Source: Intrasporangiaceae bacterium
Lineage (GTDB): Bacteria; Actinomycetota; Actinomycetes; Actinomycetales; Dermatophilaceae
NCBI GenBank assembly: GCA_012518475.1
Contig: JAAYSB010000206.1
Location: 1-9,319 of the forward strand
Length of the DNA: 9,319 bases
Reading direction: 5' to 3'
Part shown: one piece after another, positions 6,703 to 9,319 of the stretch
Position numbering within the stretch: position 1 is the first letter of the stretch
Layout of the letters: each line of letters starts with the position of its first letter
Notes under the pieces: model-generated
What the model was told of the DNA's origin: nothing
Databases searched by the model: none
The model's input: only the letters and a program-made list of their open reading frames with translations
Position numbers and translations under genes: made by a program

Positions 6703-6738
6703 ATGACACTCGGTGGGGACCCCGACCGGCAGGCGTGA
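6703..6738 (+). CDS. Possible 11-codon leaderless ORF upstream of the small gene
   Basis: ATG 6703 opens 11 codons (MTLGGDPDRQA) and stops at TGA 6736-6738. That stop overlaps GTG 6735 of the next frame as GTGA, a classic translational-coupling arrangement. The following frame lacks a good Shine-Dalgarno, so coupling or re-initiation would explain its start. It could equally be the true N-terminus of the next protein, separated by a frameshift. Real translation is not shown. Confidence 0.25.
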   Translation: MTLGGDPDRQA

Positions 6739-6968
6739 CCAAGGACGAAGCGATCGCGATCGCCGATCACGCCTATGCGATCCTGCGTCAGGGCAGGTAC
6801 CGGGCCGCCATCCTCCTCACTGCGGGCACCGCTCCCGGGGTCGAGCCGATCGTGGTGACCTCGGTCTAGGACCTGCCTATCCGCGGTCGGCACGCTGCGG
6901 CGCTCGAGGAGCGCTACGGTCCCCAGCCCGGCGACGGGTCGCCACCGGACGATCTCGACGCCGGGTGA
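6735..6968 (+). pseudogene. Small gene interrupted by an in-frame amber codon, function unknown
   Basis: GTG 6735 opens 44 codons (VTKDEAIAIADHAYAILRQG..., ending VEPIVVTSV) to TAG 6867-6869. The same frame then continues for 32 more codons (DLPIRGRHAAALEERYGP..., ending DDLDAG) to TGA 6966-6968. By my count, G/C at the third position is about 38 of 44 codons before the amber and 26 of 32 after it. Both parts have protein-like composition: an amphipathic helix with a basic turn, a VVTSV strand and an acidic tail. This suggests one protein of about 76-90 aa with a nonsense mutation (GAG to TAG would restore 'VTSVEDLP'), a recent pseudogene. Alternatives are a genuine 44-aa protein, amber readthrough, or a sequencing error. 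I do not recognise the family. Confidence 0.45.
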
Positions 6969-6985
6969 TCACACCGGCCGAGCAG

Positions 6986-7003
6986 ATGGGTATGCGTACC
7001 CAT
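6986..7003. repeat. 18-bp perfect inverted repeat
   Basis: ATGGGTA (6986-6992) and TACCCAT (6997-7003) are perfectly complementary around a TGCG loop. It lies 17 bp after the small-gene stop. It could be a weak hairpin ending that transcript or a symmetric protein-binding site; no T-tract follows. Confidence 0.55.
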
Positions 7004-7035
7004 GCCTGGCGCACCCTGTTGCGGTTGAGTGGATC

Positions 7036-7091
7036 AGCCGGGCCGTGATGCCCTCACCAAGGCGGGGTGGTGAGGACATCACGGCCTGGCT
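7036..7091 (-). terminator. Long hairpin downstream of the substrate-binding protein gene
   Basis: The main arms are GGCCGTGATG-c-CCTCACCA (7041-7059) and TGGTGAGG-a-CATCACGGCC (7068-7086): 10 bp, one C/A mismatch, then 8 bp around an 8-nt loop. Outside these, 7036-7040 pairs with 7087-7091 (one G-T wobble), for about 23 paired positions in all. It starts 22 bp beyond the stop of the minus-strand gene at 7114. No T-tract follows on either strand, as is usual for actinobacterial terminator hairpins. It may stop transcription from both directions. Confidence 0.65.
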
Positions 7092-7113
7092 TCACGTCTG
7101 ACTTCAGCGCCGA

Positions 7114-8097
7114 TCAGAGCCCGTCGAGGAAGGATCGCGCAACCGCGTCGTGGTTCTCCTGGTCGACATCTGTCCGGCGGAGCATCTCGCTCACCGTCTC
7201 GGTCGTCAGGGCTGCCGAGACCACGTCGAGCGCCTCACGCACCCGGTCGGCGTCCTCCGACCGCACCAACGGCACCATGTTCTGGCTGCCGAACAGTGCC
7301 TCGGTGTCCTCGAGGACGACGAGGTCGTTGACGACGATGGCGGGGTCGGTGGTGAAGATGTTCGCCGCGTCCACCTGGCCGTTGACCAGGGCCTGGACGA
7401 GGGCGGTCCCGCGCAGCGGCTGGAATGCCTGGAAGGTCAGTCCGTAGGTCTCCTCGAGACCGGGCAGACCCTGCGGACGCTCCTGGAACTCCGGGGGCGC
7501 TGCAAAGGTCATCTCGCCGGCGACGTCCGCGAGGTCGCCGATCGCGGTGAGGCCGTACTCATCGGCTGTCTCGCGCGTGACGGCGACCGAGTCGTTGTTC
7601 TCTGCGTTCGACTTCTCGAGGACGGTCAAACCGTCGGGCAGGAGCTCTTGCACGGCGGCATACACGGCGTCGGGATCGGTTTCGCTGAAGCTCTCGTCGA
7701 GGAAGAAGCCGAGCGCACCGGTGTACTCCGGGATGACGTCGACCGAACCGTCTTGGAGGGCGCGGATGTAGATCTCCCGGGAGCCGATCCCGGTGTTCGT
7801 CGTCGCGTTGATCCCCGCGTCGTTGAGGGCGCCGGCATAGATGTGCGCGAGCAGGATCGACTCCGAGAAGTCGGCCGAGCCGACGACGATCTCTTCGCCG
7901 TCATCTCCCCCGGCATCCGGATCATCCGCGTCCGCACCGGTGGTGGAGCCCGAAGGATCCTCGGTCGCCGAGTCGGTCGCGGTGCCGGTGTCTGCGTCGA
8001 CCCCGGTATCCAGCGGGTCGGCGCCGTTCCCACCGCACGCGGTCAGGCCGATGAGAGCAGCCGCCGCGAGAGCGAGGGCGGGTCGGGTGCGGAACAT
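7114..8097 (-). CDS. Glycine betaine/choline-type ABC transporter substrate-binding lipoprotein
   Basis: The 327-aa product begins with a lipoprotein signal peptide (MFRTRP, a hydrophobic core at 7-18, lipobox LTAC with Cys21), so it should be anchored on the outer face of the membrane. Residues 22-68 form an Asp/Thr/Gly-rich, strongly acidic linker. The binding domain (about 69-327) is of OpuAC/QAT type: VGSADFSESILLAHIYAGAL near 72-91, VDVIPEYTGAL at 119-129, then the second lobe with LPGLEETYGL and NGQVDAANIFTTDPAI at 239-254. Such proteins deliver glycine betaine, choline, carnitine or proline betaine to an ABC importer for osmoprotection; the exact ligand cannot be read here. ATG 8097 is chosen for its AAGGAG site 7 nt upstream and because the signal peptide starts there; the frame upstream to 8154 is not signal-like. 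No permease or ATPase gene is adjacent. Confidence 0.85.
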   Translation of the reverse strand: MFRTRPALALAAAALIGLTACGGNGADPLDTGVDADTGTATDSATEDPSGSTTGADADDPDAGGDDGEEIVVGSADFSESILLAHIYAGALNDAGINATTNTGIGSREIYIRALQDGSVDVIPEYTGALGFFLDESFSETDPDAVYAAVQELLPDGLTVLEKSNAENNDSVAVTRETADEYGLTAIGDLADVAGEMTFAAPPEFQERPQGLPGLEETYGLTFQAFQPLRGTALVQALVNGQVDAANIFTTDPAIVVNDLVVLEDTEALFGSQNMVPLVRSEDADRVREALDVVSAALTTETVSEMLRRTDVDQENHDAVARSFLDGL

Positions 8098-8104
8098 GAG
8101 GAAT

Positions 8105-8110
8105 CTCCTT
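8105..8110 (-). promoter_or_regulatory. Shine-Dalgarno site of the substrate-binding protein gene
   Basis: AAGGAG on the minus strand lies 7 nt before ATG 8097 and decides this start over the in-frame ATG at 8154. Confidence 0.8.
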
Positions 8111-8114
8111 CGGT

Positions 8115-8131
8115 CGGTATCTCGACGGTAT
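8115..8131 (-). promoter_or_regulatory. Direct repeat just upstream of the substrate-binding protein gene
   Basis: CGGTAT occurs at 8115-8120 and 8126-8131, 11 bp apart, about one helical turn (ATACCG on the minus strand). The minus strand also reads TACCGT at 8130-8125, a TANNNT -10 candidate without a recognisable -35. It could be a promoter with a regulator site over it, but the motif is short. Confidence 0.25.
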
Positions 8132-8189
8132 GCGGTGTGCGCCTCCGTGCCCACCGCCCGGGCCGCGGGAGCTCAGCGCAACAAAGCCG

Positions 8190-8229
8190 GCCGTGCCACA
8201 ACCTGGCAATGACCAGGTTGTGGCACGGC
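8190..8229. repeat. Perfect 17-bp inverted repeat in the divergent promoter region
   Basis: GCCGTGCCACAACCTGG (8190-8206) and its exact complement CCAGGTTGTGGCACGGC (8213-8229) flank a 6-nt loop, CAATGA. It lies about 93 bp upstream of the lipoprotein gene start and 150 bp upstream of the sugar isomerase gene, so it does not follow any gene. The arms are long for a simple operator and strong enough for a hairpin in RNA or single-stranded DNA. Confidence 0.75.
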
Positions 8230-8297
8230 GATAGGGGGCTGCCGAGACACGTCCCGAGGCGCCTGGTCACGGCCCGGACACGAACTGTGAGAATGTC

Positions 8298-8326
8298 TTG
8301 ACATAGTGATCTGGAGAAATCATTGT
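8298..8326 (+). promoter_or_regulatory. Sigma-70-type promoter of the sugar isomerase gene
   Basis: A perfect -35 TTGACA (8298-8303) is followed after 17 nt by CATTGT (8321-8326), a weak -10. Transcription would start near 8333, giving a 5' leader of about 45 nt that carries a small hairpin. Spacing and position suit the gene starting at 8379. Confidence 0.5.
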
Positions 8327-8336
8327 GGACACACAC

Positions 8337-8356
8337 GGCGGACGGTGATGTCCGCC
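8337..8356 (+). repeat. Hairpin in the predicted 5' leader of the sugar isomerase gene
   Basis: GGCGGAC (8337-8343) pairs perfectly with GTCCGCC (8350-8356) around GGTGAT. It sits just after the predicted transcription start, so it could be an operator for a repressor or a structured mRNA leader. Confidence 0.5.
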
Positions 8357-8378
8357 AGCGCAGCGAAAGCGACCCTGG

Positions 8379-9317
8379 ATGGTTCAGATGACGTCACCCG
8401 GTCCAGCCCTGGGAGCGCTGGCCGGGCGGGTTGCGGCCGCGCCGATCTCATGGGGGATCTGTGAGGTGCCCGGGTGGGGGGAGATGCTCCCGGCAGAGCG
8501 GGTCCTCGCCGAGATGCAGGCCCTCGGCCTGCCCGCGACCGAGTTCGGAGCCCCCGGCTTCCTGCCTGCGGAACCCGAGCCTCTCCGTGAGCTGCTGAAC
8601 CGCTTCGACCTCGCACTCGTCGGCGGCTTCGTCCCGCTCGTGCTCCAGAACCTCGACCAGCGCGCGGCGATGCTCGAGCGGGCCCGGGAGGTCGCCGACC
8701 TGTTCGCGGCCTGCGGTGCGACGCGCTTCGTCACCGCCCTGGTCCAGGACGACGGCTGGTCCCGGCCGACTCCACTCGATGCGGATGGGATGAAGGTCGT
8801 GGGAGAGGGACTGGCCGAGATCGACGAGATCGCCCGGAGCCGAGGCCTGCTCCAGGTGCTGCATCCCCACGTCGACACCCTGGTCGAGACGGCCCATGAT
8901 GTCGAGCTCGCTCTCGAGCACACCGATGTCGCCTGGTGCCTCGACACCGGCCACCTCGTCGCCGGTGGTGTCGACCCCGTCGCGTTCGCCAAGAACAACG
9001 CGGGTCGGGTCGGCCACGTGCATCTCAAGGACGTCGCGACCGGGATTGCGTCCCGGGTCCTCGACCGCGATCTCACTCTCGTCGACGGTGTCAAGGAGGG
9101 GCTGTTCACCGTCCTCGGAGAGGGCGATGTCGCGGTCGACGAGGTCGTGCTCACCCTCGAGGAACAGGACTACGACGGGTGTTACGTCCTCGAGCAGGAC
9201 ACGGCTCTGGCGACTCTGCCCGACGAGGGCTCCGGACCGGTTCGTGACGTAGCAGCCTGTCTGGACTACCTTCGAACCACAGTTGTGCCGCGACTCCCGC
9301 AGCACTCCACTCGCTGA
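8379..9317 (+). CDS. IolE-like sugar isomerase/dehydratase, xylose isomerase-like TIM barrel
   Basis: The 312-aa product is a full-length AP-endonuclease-2/xylose isomerase-like TIM barrel (PF01261-like). The N-terminal ISWGICEVPGWGEMLPAERV (23-42) and ATEFGAPGFLP (53-63) closely resemble inosose dehydratase IolE, which dehydrates 2-keto-myo-inositol in inositol catabolism. Probable metal and active-site residues are Glu55, His162/His164 in LHPH, Glu170, Asp189 and His192 in DTGH, His214/His216 in HVHLKD, and Glu272 in LEQD. It may instead act on another keto-inositol or sugar, since this superfamily is broad; no other inositol gene lies within the window, which ends 2 bp after the stop. ATG 8379 is used; ATG 8388 is an equally possible start, with GGATGG just upstream. 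A TTGACA promoter and a leader hairpin precede it. Confidence 0.8.
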   Translation: MVQMTSPGPALGALAGRVAAAPISWGICEVPGWGEMLPAERVLAEMQALGLPATEFGAPGFLPAEPEPLRELLNRFDLALVGGFVPLVLQNLDQRAAMLERAREVADLFAACGATRFVTALVQDDGWSRPTPLDADGMKVVGEGLAEIDEIARSRGLLQVLHPHVDTLVETAHDVELALEHTDVAWCLDTGHLVAGGVDPVAFAKNNAGRVGHVHLKDVATGIASRVLDRDLTLVDGVKEGLFTVLGEGDVAVDEVVLTLEEQDYDGCYVLEQDTALATLPDEGSGPVRDVAACLDYLRTTVVPRLPQHSTR

Positions 9318-9319
9318 CA

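Noticed and set aside
5841..6738. Long plus-strand open frames across the CBS-DUF294 gene
   Set aside because: They are antisense to clear CBS and nucleotidyltransferase motifs and have shadow-like composition.
6609..6893. N-terminal extension of the CBS-DUF294 gene to 6893 or 6704
   Set aside because: The added sequence shows no cNMP domain or other family feature and runs through the divergent small ORFs and their promoter.
7150..8301. 383-aa plus-strand open frame opposite the binding-protein gene
   Set aside because: The opposite strand has a signal peptide, lipobox and family motifs with a good ribosome binding site; this frame has none.

Overview
The window is a compact stretch of a high-GC chromosome with strongly G/C-ending codons, GTG and ATG starts, TANNNT-type -10 boxes and genes typical of Actinobacteria. 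A member of the Micrococcales is plausible, but that narrower placement is inference. No rRNA, tRNA, CRISPR array, insertion sequence or phage gene is visible. Most of the window reads as housekeeping or core metabolism.

Layout. Positions 1-153 hold the 3' end of a DUF58-like gene, followed by a small polytopic membrane protein (192-785, +). Facing it with a 3-bp gap is the cysteine biosynthesis pair cysK-cysE (2385 to 789, minus strand), serine acetyltransferase lying just downstream of cysteine synthase. Positions 2386-2675 are a divergent promoter region. It holds a GGGGAAT-N18-GTT element that matches the SigR/SigH thiol-stress promoter consensus and points at cysK. It also holds a TAGACT box 7 nt from the start codon of the opposite gene, suggesting a leaderless mRNA. 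That opposite gene (2676-4997, +) is a 773-aa membrane iron-sulfur oxidoreductase of the EtfD/Rv0338c/FadF type, expected to pass electrons from ETF to the quinone pool. An 80-bp nested palindrome (5008-5087) separates it from a convergent CBS-DUF294 putative nucleotidyltransferase (6608-5121, -).

Right part. A small divergent reading frame (6735-6968, +) carries an in-frame amber codon at 6867, with coding-like sequence continuing beyond it. It may be preceded by an 11-codon leaderless ORF that overlaps it by GTGA. Next come two hairpins (6986-7003 and 7036-7091). The second probably ends a glycine-betaine/choline-type ABC substrate-binding lipoprotein gene (8097-7114, -) that has no permease or ATPase beside it. 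The 281-bp divergent region 8098-8378 holds a perfect 17-bp inverted repeat, a TTGACA promoter and a 5'-UTR hairpin. It precedes an IolE-like TIM-barrel sugar isomerase/dehydratase (8379-9317, +) that ends 2 bp before the window edge.

How the genes work together. Only cysK and cysE form an evident pathway unit: O-acetylserine formation and its sulfhydrylation, with the CysE C-terminal Ile expected to dock into CysK. The remaining genes look like single-gene transcription units. I found no convincing undescribed multi-gene system. The most interesting items are the regulatory and structured intergenic elements and the amber-interrupted small gene.
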